A DNA stretch of 64,000 nt, taken from Sphagnum magellanicum (Eukaryota; Streptophyta; Sphagnopsida; Sphagnales; Sphagnaceae). The stretch is taken from positions 12,648,001 through 12,712,000 of the forward strand of contig CM038920.1 of the NCBI GenBank assembly GCA_021904315.1. Direction: 5' to 3'. Below, piece after piece: positions 48,018 through 60,539 of this stretch; positions within the stretch are counted from its first letter, which is position 1; every line of letters starts with the position of its first letter. Both the position numbers and the translations under genes were made by a program. A model generated the notes under the pieces. It worked only from the letters and a program-made list of their open reading frames with translations, ran no database searches and was not told where the DNA came from.

Positions 48018-51000
48018 CAAATGTGAATGATTAGATAACATTCTCTACCACTGTATTTGAAGGATTTCAACATAAGAGAATGATTTAAGAGACTGCAAGT
48101 CTCATCATACTCTTGTCATTTTGGCGGTTTTTTGTATCTTTGATATTTGCAAGCAATGCTAGATATGATAGGTGGCAACACTGGGCCAGCTGTAGGTTAT
48201 GGCATCTCCAGTGTGCATACACATGGCAATATCCATTTCTTGCTCATATGTTGATAAACTGTTTCATTCCATTTTCTGGACGGTGCAAAATTAGTGTGCA
48301 TCACCTTTTGTGGTGCATCTCCAAGCCTACAGATGCTTTCCGAGCTGTGAGAACAAAAGCAGTGCTGTCATCAACTGGAAAGTCTTGTACTGCCTTCCTC
48401 TCTCAACTTGGACATGCTTTGTTGGAAACTGAATTGCAGTGCCGTTTTCCTTTCACATGTTTCTGAATCTGTTTTGGTCCTGGATTTTGTATTTCTCAAG
48501 CACATCCTAGTTTTGGGTCCAGGTCATCAGTTATTGATTTTCTTGTCAACTTTGTGGCTCTGTAGATGCATTGTGATCATCAGAAATTTGGGAACACTGT
48601 ACTCGTGTGTGTATAAACAATTGACCTTCAATGTTGATTTGTTCCATGTCAAAGAACATGGTGCCAGCGTCGATGCACTTATTGCCTTTTCTTGGCAGAT
48701 TCACTTTCAGTTGCTAGGTTAAAGTTTTCTGTTTCATTGCTGTGGATGACAAAGCACAACTTCACTAGCTAACAACACAAAGGAATGGTCAGAGTAGCCT
48801 AATGAATGGTCCAGTCAACAGGAAAGGTTCAGAAGAAAAGCTTAATGCTTATTCCATCTTGTCATATCTCTATGGAAGTTTAATGACATTTGTGTGTCAC
48901 TGCCAGTGTGTTTACTCCCAAAATTTGACCCAACTTTGTCATCAAGAAAGGTTTTGCAGGCTCTTTCTTCACAGGTTGCTGGATGAATGGAGAATGACTT
49001 GGTGGTGGCAAACGAAGTGCTTGCTTCAATTTGAAGTGCAATGCAGAGTCACAGTGTCTCACACTGATCTAAATCACCTTTTCTCATCAAGAGATTGGCG
49101 ACACAGATCACAGATGGACCCAAGGAAGTTGAGCTGCATATGATGGTGATCTTCACCTTCTGGTGGGCTTGCTTTACATCTCAAAGGGTTCCTTTGTATT
49201 TGAAATGTCTCAACTTGCCTTTTCATTGTTGATTCTATATGGGGAGAGGTGCTCTGTACATGCATAGAAATTGTCAATATGGGTGACACTTCTAAACTGA
49301 TGTTGCCCAAAGTTGGTCAAAATGAAGCTGGTTGCTAAACAAGTCCCTTTGAAAGTTAAAATCACAGGCTATATTCATGGGCATCCTTCCAGACAGATCA
49401 TGGGTTGAAGTCTCTGATTGCCATCAGGTTCTATTGAGAAATTGTGGACCTGTGCAGTGACAAGCTGCTGTTTCAGAACCCTTGCCCAGTTATTTGTGGA
49501 ACACTTGCAGATGCAGGAAGGGGAGTTCTTTGCTCACATAAACTAGAAGGCTGACATGCTAATCCCTTTATTAGGATACTGACCACTAAAACATGAGCAG
49601 CAATGCATCTGAACCTGGAGATTCAGAAGGTAAGTTGCTTGATTTTGTGTTGCTCTTCTTTCTACCCTGTCTTTTCTCTGCTGTTCTGTCCTTGTGCAAG
49701 TGGTGTGAGTACTTACCTGCACAATACACATGCTTTTTGAAGGAAAGTTCATGACTGAATCTGCTCCACCTTGGGTCAGTTCTGGCCTGGCAGGAAATAT
49801 CTGTGAGGTCATTCTGTACTACACTGGCAATTGTTATTCAGCATTTTATGATTTCCAAAGAAGGTGACATCTTGCTCTCCTGTGGTCAAGTATACTTGAG
49901 CAAAGTTCTTACCCAGATCATGATTAAGTTTTGTGGATCTATCTTTAGTGCTGATGTCCACAGTATGTTGATGTTTGGATGTCCATGGTTTATAATTTTT
50001 TGGGTTGTGTGCTGTAACTTTGGTTTGCAAATTGCAATTTGATTTTTGTTCATGTTGACCCTTTGCTTGTCAAACTCCATCAGAAAGGGGAGCAAACAGG
50101 AAGTCAGATGATAATTTAGATGTGAACAAGATGTTGCAAATAAGTTTTCACTAATGTCTCGCACTGCAGATTGGGGATTGACAGCTGTATAGTCTAGAAG
50201 ATTTTGGATGGGCTCTGCAAATCTGATGAAGCAATAATGGAGGAGGAATATGTTTGTTTTGTGGATATGGCACTTGTCCAATCTACCAGTTGAGGACATC
50301 AGTGAAGATTGAATTTAATTATATGTGTAAATTCAGCAGGGGAGCAACAGAGACGAGCTAGCTTATCTGCTGGAATCCATGTCTCATTATCTCCTCTTCA
50401 TCTTAGTATGTTGTAGCAAGTGGGTATTATTTGCAGGTGTCCTGATAAAAGTCGAGATGCATGTCATTGTTCTCTTCATCTGACCTATTTGTGCCTGCAT
50501 GAACTTCTACTGAGGTCTTCTAGTCTACTTGTATTAAGATTGTTTCTGGTCTCAATTCTTATCTGGGATATCTGGGTCTGTTTCTTATCCTTGGTTTAGA
50601 GAATTGCCAGGGCACAGCATGAAGGTAAGGTGTGTGCACATTATTCCTCTGTTGGGTTTTAGGAAGGCATGAAGAATCCTCCAGTTCAATCACTTGCCAA
50701 GTTCATAAACAACATGGTTGGGGTTTTGAATTGAAGCTTAGAAAATAGCTTCAGCTGGATTCTCTTGGTCAAAAGGCTGCTTTAAATCTGAAAGGTGGCA
50801 ATCACATCCTGTCATCTTCCTTCAACTTGGTCTAGCAGGAGTGAAAAAATCAGTGAAAATATTTGAGGTTATGCTGTTAATCCACAGAGTGCAGTGCAAA
50901 TTTTAAGAAAGTTTTAACAGTGTCCATGATTTTGAATGATGCCCAGCACTTCTGGAGGGAGAAGAATTAAGCAGGGGATTACTTTGGTGGCACATGAACA

Positions 51001-52150
51001 TCCCCAATACCCATTGATCAAATACATCTACTACTAGAACCCAACAGTATATGTATACATTTTTTATTATCACTGAAAGGCAAGTACATATAGTGAATAA
51101 TTGTCGATCTGGCTGAGTATATGATGCAACAAACTGAAGGATGGTCATCAGTATATATGGATCACGTTTCATTGGCAAAGGAACTGCCTGCCCACAATCT
51201 AGATAGGTATGCATATCTAATTGACTTTGAATGGAATTTCTTTGAGCTTGGAAGGGAACAGTATTTGTTAGTTGTTGTAACAAGAGTTTTGTAATTGCCG
51301 GATTCTGAGTGAAGGTTCAACATGAGCAAGATGACAGCAAACTTAGGAAAGAAGCCAAAAGCAGACATCTCAGATGTAGTTTCAAAAACATAAAAGCATA
51401 TATTGAAATTACTGCATGGTCATGAGTGAAATGGGCTTTGTTAGTAGAGAAGATGATCATGATACCAGATGAGATTACAAAGAGGCATGATTTGAGTTTG
51501 AAATAAAGAGAGCCCACTGTCAATGTTTTTGCTTTTTTTTTTTTTCCTTTCTTTCTTTTGTGTTTTACTGTTTGTGTATATCTCCAAAATCCTTCAATTT
51601 CAAAAGGAAGGGATGTCAGATCTATGCTGGTTTCTCCAAAATCCACTTTTCCTTTATTGTGGTCCCTAGTGCCCACATCCATCATTAGATTAGAATGGAG
51701 TGATGCATTTGTGCTGGGATTCTGGAAAATTATATGCCTCGTGTACCTGTTCTGTATTATATATGCATATCGTCCATGCCCCACTTGCAAAGTTGCAATA
51801 TTCTATTAACTGTACAACCTTACCAAACTCATGAAATATATGTTGCTGTCCACTTATGCCCTGGTAAAATTTGATCTGGGATTCCAAAAACAAACAACAT
51901 GTTTGCACACTGGGTCCCATGTGTTTGTTCAAGATTATATATGTACCAATCTGGTCCTACTAGAATAAATGGTGGGCACCAAGTTGGCTGGCATGAGGCT
52001 TGCAATATTTTACTGAAAATCCTGCCCATAGCAGGATGCACTTCTGGCATGCCACCAATGTTTTTCAGTCCTGAATTTTGCTGTTTTCCTGCATACCAGA
52101 CTTTATGTTACACAAAGCATACTCAGCCTCACTGGAGTTCAGCATGGGTG
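48018..52150. other. 3' flank of the trihelix gene and intergenic DNA
   Basis: The sequence for about 2.5 kb after the stop has balanced composition and many possible splice sites, like transcribed non-coding DNA, but no frame with a recognisable domain. A long 3' UTR or a non-coding RNA is possible. The 157-codon minus-strand frame at 51317-51790 is Lys-rich and matches no family I know. Confidence 0.35.
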
Positions 52151-52156
52151 GCATAA

Positions 52157-52251
52157 CGAGAACATACATAACCGGGAACATGAAGACAGGGTTCTTCCAT
52201 ACTCAATGAGAACACACATAACTGTGAAACATGAAGACAGGGTTCTTCCAT
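52157..52251 (+). repeat. Direct duplication, unit about 45 bp
   Basis: Two near-identical units, 52157-52200 and 52207-52251, both run from 'gagaaca.acataac' to 'gaagacagggttcttccat'. The spacing is about 50 bases. Confidence 0.85.
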
Positions 52252-55200
52252 TTGTGAATGGCAAATTTCAAGGGATGTGTGTCCCCCCCACCCCCCATTG
52301 TCACCCAAGCTCAATGTAGAAAACACCCACAGTATCTTCTGTCAAGTAAGTACACCTTCTGTTTTGTGCAGATGCTTTCAGGATGGTAATATGGCTGCAT
52401 GTGTGGCCGACATAATTGTCACGTCAGTGGTCCTGGAGTCCAACAGCTCTGAAATTGTGCGGCAAACATAATGGGCATGAGTTTGACATTAGAATCATGA
52501 AATCAAACAGTCCTCTGCATCATAACTGTGATCTGAACAATGGTTTCAGTTAAAGCTTCAAAAACCTGCAATGGTGATCCTGCAAACCTGGTCCCCCTTT
52601 TGCGGTGGTTAGGTTTTCTTGTAAACTAGCATAGGTTGTGTTTTTGCTATGAAAGGGTGTTGGATGCCATGCATTCGGCAACGCATGACACAAAAAGTGT
52701 ATTTCTGGGACCCAAAAGCTTTCCAAAATACAATTAAAGAAAGAGAGAAGTTGGGCATGTGTTTGAATTGGAGTTTATTGGATGTCATGCATTCAATCTA
52801 CAAATGCTGAAAGCATTGGGGGACCAAGTACAAAAGAATCATGAGCACGGTAGAGATATCCCAAGGAAGCTTTGGATGATAGGTTGTACAAACTCCTAAC
52901 CAATAAATGTTGAAAAAAATCCACATAGGTTTGTTGATAGCATATGTCCACCTTCATAGTATTTGGCATGCAATATGGTGATGAAAACCTTTTGTTCATC
53001 ATGGACTAGGTTTAAGCCTTTTGTTCATCCTAGATTGGGTTTAAGCTTGAGCAACCAATGATGGGTGGAATCATGATAAGTCTAACTTTGGTTTGGGGTG
53101 CAATCACAAAATAATGATTCACAACTCTTTTTTTTGGTGCTTTGTTTAGAAGTGGTGGGTAAGATAATAAAGATGACATGGTAGAATTGGATTGGACTAT
53201 TAAAAAAAATTTGTCAAAATTATTTTTTACAAGTCAACACAATGAATATATGAGTTAATAATATGATGAAATTTGTATATTTGAATAAATAAATAGGTAA
53301 TCATAAATATGTCAATTTAAAATATTTAAAAATATTTTTTGAAATATTTTAGATAATGAGAGCACTGATTACATTGTTTAGAAAGTGTTTTTGAATATTT
53401 TATATTCATTTCAAATTTAATCAAATATTCCCATAATATTTTTAAAATATTTTTATAAAAATTATATCAAACGTTTAAAACATTGACATGAGTTATCACT
53501 TACAAATACGAAAAATTAAACAGTGGTTACAATTTTCATGAGTCATTATATTGTGATTGCACTCTTTGCTTTCTTCCAAACTCTTTTACTGAGGAAACCT
53601 TTCCCACTATTGTTATTTACTATCCTAGCCATGCATTTACAATGATTTTTCATTTTTCAATTTTCAGTTGTTACATTTAGCTCTTAGATTGGCAATGGGT
53701 TTATTCATGTGAGTGTTGCCATGACACCTAAATTTCATGGAAAACCATTCAAAACTTATTGCACTTTGGCTTGTCATTAGCAAGCAGTGAAGTGTGTTGA
53801 TTTTTCAATTTCTCCTAGAAATGGAAAAATAATTATAACTAATACTCTCTGGAAGCATGTTTCGTTGTGATGTGCATGTTTGTTAGCCCTACGACATCTT
53901 TCAAATAGCCAAGTTAAATAACTGATTTTTTAATTTTTTTTTTTGGTAGCAATTTTTTTGTTATTTTGTAAAATCATTTTTGAGAAAATCTTGAGAAAGT
54001 GTGCTTCTTCAGCAAAAACTCACCACTTTTTTAATATGAAAGAAATGGGAAACAAAAACATGAGTTAAATTGTTAATGAGCTCTTGGAAATTAAATAGTG
54101 TCTTAACAGACTGAACTTTCAAGCCCTTTGGAGATGAAGACAAAAGTGCCTTCCCAACTTCTACTCAGGCAAGTCAACAAATCGACAGATTGGGGGGGGT
54201 TAGAAACAAGTTAAATTGCATGCATTGCAGGACTGGGTCAAGGTATAGTTCTGCAGATTGGAGAGTGTCATTTGTACTGGCAAACAGTGAGTAGCGTACC
54301 TACTTGAAACATTTTTACCAACCCCTTTGGACATGTACCAACAACACCAACTGAGAGTGGTGCAAAATCTCTCAAGAGATAGTGGGGACCAGGCTCAGGG
54401 TTGGGGCATATTACCAAGCAAAATTGATAAGCTTGGATGCTCCAAATTCCTATGATGTTTGTTGTTGGTCACCTCAGCTTCAACCCCGACAAGTTCTTTT
54501 TGTCTGAAGTTATTGTGAGTTGATAGTGGTTCCCTGAAGCACGCAGAGGTATTATTATTCTATGATATCTATATAGTAACTCTAGCCACTTAAGTAATTA
54601 AATTTGCATGCTTCACACATGACACACATGGTCCTTTGGAGAGGCGACCAAGGAAAAAAAAGAACCCACATATAAGAAAAAAACACATACACACACACAC
54701 ACACACACATTTTTGCAAATCCCAACGCACTTAGTTATGCCCATGTGGGTCTTTGAACTGTTCAGGTGACCAGGTCAGATTTCCTTTCAAAATTCAGGGC
54801 AAAAGAAAAACTTTGTAGACTGAGGGACTCGACTGACTGGACAGTGCTGTAGACACATGACAGCTGCATCATGAAAACAAAAGAAAAAACTGCCATTGGA
54901 TCTTTGGTCGATTATATATTATCAGGGATGCCACCAACTCAACTCCAAAAAGGATCATGATTCATCACACTGACCCAGCCAAACCATTCGTACTCAATTT
55001 TATTTAATTAAAACGCAGTTGCTGCTGCTGCTGATGGCAGTCAGAGTGGATCTGCATGAAAAACAGCAGAACCAAAGGAGATGGTAGTATAAGTTCCAAT
55101 TGATTTACTACCAAATACTTCAGATTTTGGAGCAAGGAAAATAGAATGTACATGTATGATCCTCAAAGCAAAGCCAGAGGTATGTGTACTTGGTGAAAGA

Positions 55201-57339
55201 GTGTCACCCTCATTCATGGACTCTTTGGGAGGTGGGATGTCCGAAGTCTGCTCGTAGCTGACATCAATGTTGACTCTTTTGAAGTGAATGGCCACGGGCT
55301 ATCAACAATTTTTTTTATGACAGCCCACTTCTTTGGAAAATCGAGTGCATTGCCTGACTATTCTGAAAATTTCTGACTATGTCCAAACGGAAAGTTGACC
55401 CAAAACTCTTAAGCAACACGATCATGTACAAGCAGCAAAACAAAGAAATAATATGAATGATAATAACTTGCAAGAATGGAATGGAGAATCTGAACACATG
55501 GGCTAGTGCCGGCCATACATTTTTTCTAGGGTCCAATTTCTCACTTTCAACAATAATCATTCCATCATACATATATGTTGATGTTGTGTGCACAAATTTG
55601 AATATGGCTACAACGAATTAATAAATCTCTTTTAAAAACATGTGGATCAAAATAAGTAACTTCATTTAGATGAATCCATAAAAAATACTTTCCAGCATTA
55701 ATGCAGGTAAGAGGATACCATTGTACTTAGTTACTCTTCTATTGTAATTTGTGTGTAGCAAATCAAGATTTGTGACATTTGGACCTTAGTTTGCATCTTG
55801 GTCCTCCAAATCATGAGCTCTCTTTTGAGCTCTTTTTTTTCGGGGGTCTAAACCAATTGATTTTCCCTCCAAAATGGTGCCATGTAGGTTTAGCCTTGAT
55901 TTGCCACTTTTTCGGTCTTGGACCCTCATGTAAAAGGCCATGGGTCCAATTTATGGCTCTCAAGCAAAGCAGGAGGATTGCTCTTTTTCATTGGACCTTG
56001 GACCCCCCACTAAAATGGTCCTAAGAGTGCAATTCAAGAAAATTGGCCAGTAGTGATTGTCCAACATGCTTTATGTTTTCTCATAACTGTGCTACTTTTT
56101 CTTTTCATAAAAACATTTGAATATTACGGGAAACAGAATTGGTCCACAATGACAAAAAGTATTTCCTTTCTAGAATAACACAAGGCAAAGTACTCCAAAA
56201 AATTAATACCAAAAAGATGGAAATTGAAATTGTTAAAGATTCCAATAAAGATAATTGTGAATATTATTTGTCCATCCCATATATCTACACTTCTAATATG
56301 AACCATGTTGACATTTGGCTCCTATGGTCCACCTCCACATCTGGGAATTGAGTTCTACTTGAACATTATGATTTCATTGTGTAGGGAAGCAAAGTTATTC
56401 TTGTGGTTGTGTCATTGTTTTTGCATAGATTGTGAGCTGAAAGCTTTGGCACCCTATTAACCATGGTTTCTTGCAAACATTGACATCCAAAAACAAAATG
56501 TCAAAATAATTTCATTGAAATTCAAAAGAAGATGTACATTTAGATATTATTGTGAATGACATCTACTTACATTTGAATTGTGAGAGGATAGTTGTAGCTT
56601 GAGAGATGAGCTTCTTTCCTTGTCAAGCTCCACATTGGAAGTATTGGATGTTGTACCTTGAAAATTTGGAGTGAAATGTTGATCATAGTTCACTATTGCT
56701 ATCCATATCAAAAATATCCTTCCAACAACTTGACATGCAGATATCCTAGCCCCTAAAGTTTCAAATACTTGTTACCATGAATACATCATTAAAATCAATT
56801 TGAAATACAAGGAGAAACAAAGATAGATTGATGGCATATGCCAGTAGATAATTATAGGTTTTAATGAAGGTTTGCATAAAAACTAGGGACGTTTCTTGTG
56901 CACCATGGAATGCTATCAAACTTGCTTTCATGCACAAATCATCTTACATTTCATTGTTAAATATTAGGTTTTCCTTTATGGGGTGGGTTGATTTTTCAAT
57001 TTTTGTTTTTATCAATTGTCAAAATCAATTGATGCACATCACCTTTGTGCACTCTCAAATGCTTATAATACATTGTTAGACTAATTGTTTGAGAATACAT
57101 GAAATTTCAATTTAAATGTTAATACAATGTTTTTTCATGATGTATAGATTGCAAAGTGTAAGAAAAATCAACTTGAAATCGTAATAACTTAACTATTTAT
57201 AAGCCCACTTGTCTCCCTGGGACAATGTAAAAATGTTAACATAATTCCAAATGTTGATATGTTGTTCTCTCTTCTCTTGGTGTTTATCAACATAATTTAA
57301 TACCAAGAACATTGGATTTCATCATTGAAAATATTTTGT
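52252..57339. other. Intergenic DNA
   Basis: No gene recognised. A C-rich run lies near 52284-52300, a (AC)n microsatellite at 54689-54709 and a G run at 54192-54199. The minus-strand frame 55041-55295 has no known domain. Confidence 0.5.
54689..54709 (+). repeat. (AC)n microsatellite
   Basis: About ten uninterrupted AC units. Likely length-polymorphic. Confidence 0.95.
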
Positions 57340-58330
57340 GATGACTCTAACTTGAGCGTGTAACAACTCCCAAAATGGGGATCAAAGTGTTTTTATCAAA
57401 ATGAAAGAAAGTTCATTATTTTAATGTGGAATTAGGCTAAACAAAATATTGAGATTTGAAACTTAAGAGAATGCAAAATTGTCACAGGAAGTGAAAATGT
57501 ATGGAATCAAATGGAAGCATTATGAAAATTTCCACGCTAAACTCTCACTTTGGCAATGGGAAGTTCTTACATGTTCCAAATGTTTGGAACAAAGTTTTAG
57601 AACCAAACCCTATTTAAATTGAACCTTCTTTAAACTATCAAAAATTTCTGGAAGATTACTCTAATAAATTGGGTTCAAATTTCAAAAACAAACATGTATA
57701 GCATAAATTATGACCATTTGAATCAATAGGAGTCAAACTATCAAAGTGATTCTTGACCACTTAAATGATGATCAAATAATCTCCAATTGAAAAACTTAAT
57801 AATCATAAAAAAACACTTTTCAAGGGTTAAAAGTTTATTTTAAAAAGTTCTTGATTCAAAGGCAAAATGAAAAATTTATGAACCTCCAAATTTGCAAGAT
57901 TCATAACTTGATAGTTTTGGGATTTCATTTGGGAGGGTTCAAAAAATTATAATTTTGTTGTAGTCACATGAAGAACACTTGACAAAATATAATATAGGGA
58001 AAAGACTGGTGGTTTTTCCAGATTCAAATTATGATGAACCTTGCAAGTATGTGATTTGTCCTTGCACCAATTTGATTCCAAATGCACTCTTTTCTTAGTT
58101 TGTGCATTTTAATATGTCCATGGCTAAATTTGAAGAGGTTATGTCAGTTTTGTCTCTAAACTAATAAACAACTTTTTAAAGGTGGAGCTAGAGAGGGTAC
58201 TTAAGGTTTTTAAGAAAATTGCAACACGTTAGAAAATTCATAAAGTGACCATGTTTTTGGACCCTCCTTTCACCCCTTACCCCCTACTTCAACCTCAAAC
58301 CTTGTTATGCACAAATTAAATAAATATTCT
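57340..58330 (-). repeat. Dispersed repeat family, copy D (decayed)
   Basis: Same orientation as copy B. Recognisable blocks are 'gattcttgaccacttaaa' near 57751, 'acctccaaatttgcaagat' near 57882, the 'gggaaaagactggtggttt' block near 57998 followed by a degraded 'gaaccttgcaagtatgtg', and 'tagtttgtgcatttt' near 58098. It is the most diverged of the four copies and the most AT-rich, consistent with great age. Ends are approximate. Confidence 0.6.
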
Positions 58331-60350
58331 TGAATCAAGGCTAGAACTCAATATCACAATATCTAATGCACACAATTCAAAATAATTATGGTAACAATAA
58401 AACTCAACAACAATGATTGCATTTAGGGGAAAAAGACATGGTGAAAATCAAATTACATTGAATCTTGTGATAATTTAAATTTCATTCCCTGTTTAAATGC
58501 AATTTATATTTTATGACAAAAATTTCACCGCCTTTAATGACCAAACTTAAGATATTGATGTTGTCTTTTCTTCACTTTATGGATATCTCTATTGTATTGA
58601 AAAAAATTCCCCAATACCTTGTGGTAGCCTTTAGGGGTGTGTCACTTTTGACAAAATGAAAACTCATAACTCTATAGTACAATTTGTTTAAAAGGTTTTG
58701 ATATGGACACTCACAACCATTTGCAATTAGAAGAATAGACATCGGGTTATCTATCTAATCCATCAAGGGTACAACATTTGCATCAAATTGCAGTAATTGG
58801 TTGTTCAACCACAATTTTGTGCTCATCTCCTTCATTTGATTGGTAGCGTAATAGTTATTAAAATAATCTTCAATGTTGCAAAGGTTGGTTCAAAACTATG
58901 ATCTACATATGAGCAAATAGAATGAACATGTGAAAAGTAGATGAAATACCATTATGCAAAAAGATGTGATCTTGTCACAATTCCTTGAGTGACCTACAAT
59001 GGTGGATCCAATTAGCTCTGAATACATCATATCAATGAAAATCATTTCTTTGGCCAATTCTTCTATATAAAAGCAAAGAAATGTTCTAAGCAAAAGGCAT
59101 GACTTGACCTATGTTTTTCCCGTGACCATGAATCTAATGAGTTGTGTCACCAGTCTTTTGTCTTTTGGGAGATGTCACGAATTTAGTCTTCTCATGCTTG
59201 GTGCAAAGTCCACTCCCAATGCTTTCTTCATCTTCATGTGCTTCTTGAATGAAGTTCAATAAGCACATGAGGCTCCTCCTACTCAATTACAATATGGCGA
59301 CCGTAGGGGAAATCTGATTAACATGTTGAACCTTTGCCCTCAATTCAATTTCCTTCCCAGGAGTTGTGCTTTCTTTCAACCTTATCTCTCATTGATATCT
59401 TCAACAAAGAAAAAAAGCCCTTGCGAATTTGGAGACATGGGTGAGCATTAACTGTTATTCTAAACATCAAATTTCATGAACATATTTAATATATATTTGT
59501 ACATGATAAAAAATTGAAGGGCTCAAATCACAATCTTTTGGAATTTCAAAACACCAAGCTTCTAACATTGAGAGAAAAGTTAATGAGACAATGCAAGCTG
59601 TCAAAATCACCTAATTAAAAGCTGAATGAAACATTACTTATTTGTTATGGAATACCAAAGATTGAAAATGAAGCAGATATTGATGTTATCTGACATTTTG
59701 CAAAATATTCTGGAATGGAACTCTACCCAAGAACTTTAATCATGTTCATATTATTGATGCAAGAACCATTGCTAGAACTTAGGATCCAAAACAATGTCCA
59801 AATTGATGAACGAATCCAAGGACTAACATGGGTAGCATAGAATGTATGAAGTTCTGAACATGCGAGGAGACAACATATATTACTTAGGGTTATATGATAA
59901 AAAGCTTGTGTCTTGAACCGGATCAGCAGGTATAGGCGTGGGTGATATCATCCCTGCTCATTGCAGGTTGTCAGTCTGCTTACAGCCTAGCGGATCTCCT
60001 CCTCTGTCAAATAGCACTTCAGCTAATGAGTGTTTACAACAAATAACTCAACTGAAGAACTTTATGATCAATGAATCAGCTGAAGAGGAGGAGTATTATA
60101 ACCTCTATTAGGTCACTCTTTGTACTTATTGCGTAATCCCTGTGGGCCAGCGTGAACCGGCACTCAACTGATACCTTCATCTTCTTGAGCGAGGCCCCTT
60201 TTTATAATTCACAGAATGTTGAATTTTGGACTTGAAGACCATGAATTAGTATGATATAATGTCTTGAACCACCCCAAACATATTTGAGGTTTTTACTTGT
60301 GTTGGGCAGTTCTTTACTTTTATGGAGAACCTCTGGTTCAGGTTCTGAAA
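58331..60350. other. Intergenic DNA
   Basis: AT-rich to about 59880, then a more balanced patch (about 59910-60200) of unknown nature that includes 'cagcgtgaaccggcactc', similar to a phrase near 21980. I could not match the patch to a tRNA, snRNA or known gene. Confidence 0.4.
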
Positions 60351-60357
60351 AGCAAAT

Positions 60358-60537
60358 TGGAATTGCCTCAGTTCCCGTTCAGACTTCTAAATATAAATTA
60401 CAAGGTTTCAGTTTTTGTTCTGCAGTTTTCTGCAAAATGGTTCCAGTTTCAATTTTTGTTCTGAAAATCAATCCCAGTTTGAATCCAGTTGGAACTGCCT
60501 CAGTTCCTGTTCAGATTGCTAATTATAAATTACAAGG
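60358..60537 (+). repeat. Duplicated 49-bp block, 131 bp apart
   Basis: 60358-60406 and 60489-60537 differ at only a few positions. Both read 'ttggaa.tgcctcagttcc' at the start and end 'ataaattacaagg'. They fall within a 200-codon open stretch on the + strand (60284-60886) that begins at a TTG codon, is low in complexity and has no known domain. I regard this as repeat-derived, not a gene. Confidence 0.7.
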
Positions 60538-60539
60538 CT

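Noticed and set aside
51317..51790. 157-codon minus-strand frame
   Set aside because: Ordinary length for chance in this composition, Lys-rich low complexity in the middle, no family recognised and no flanking exon structure.
56050..56064. 'agtagtgattgtcca' resembling the right CACTA end plus its flank
   Set aside because: It lacks the TCCT core and a partner left terminus nearby; treated as chance similarity.
59910..60200. Balanced-composition patch considered as a structural RNA gene
   Set aside because: No cloverleaf, no box motifs and no resemblance to U1-U6, U3 or SRP RNA could be established by eye.
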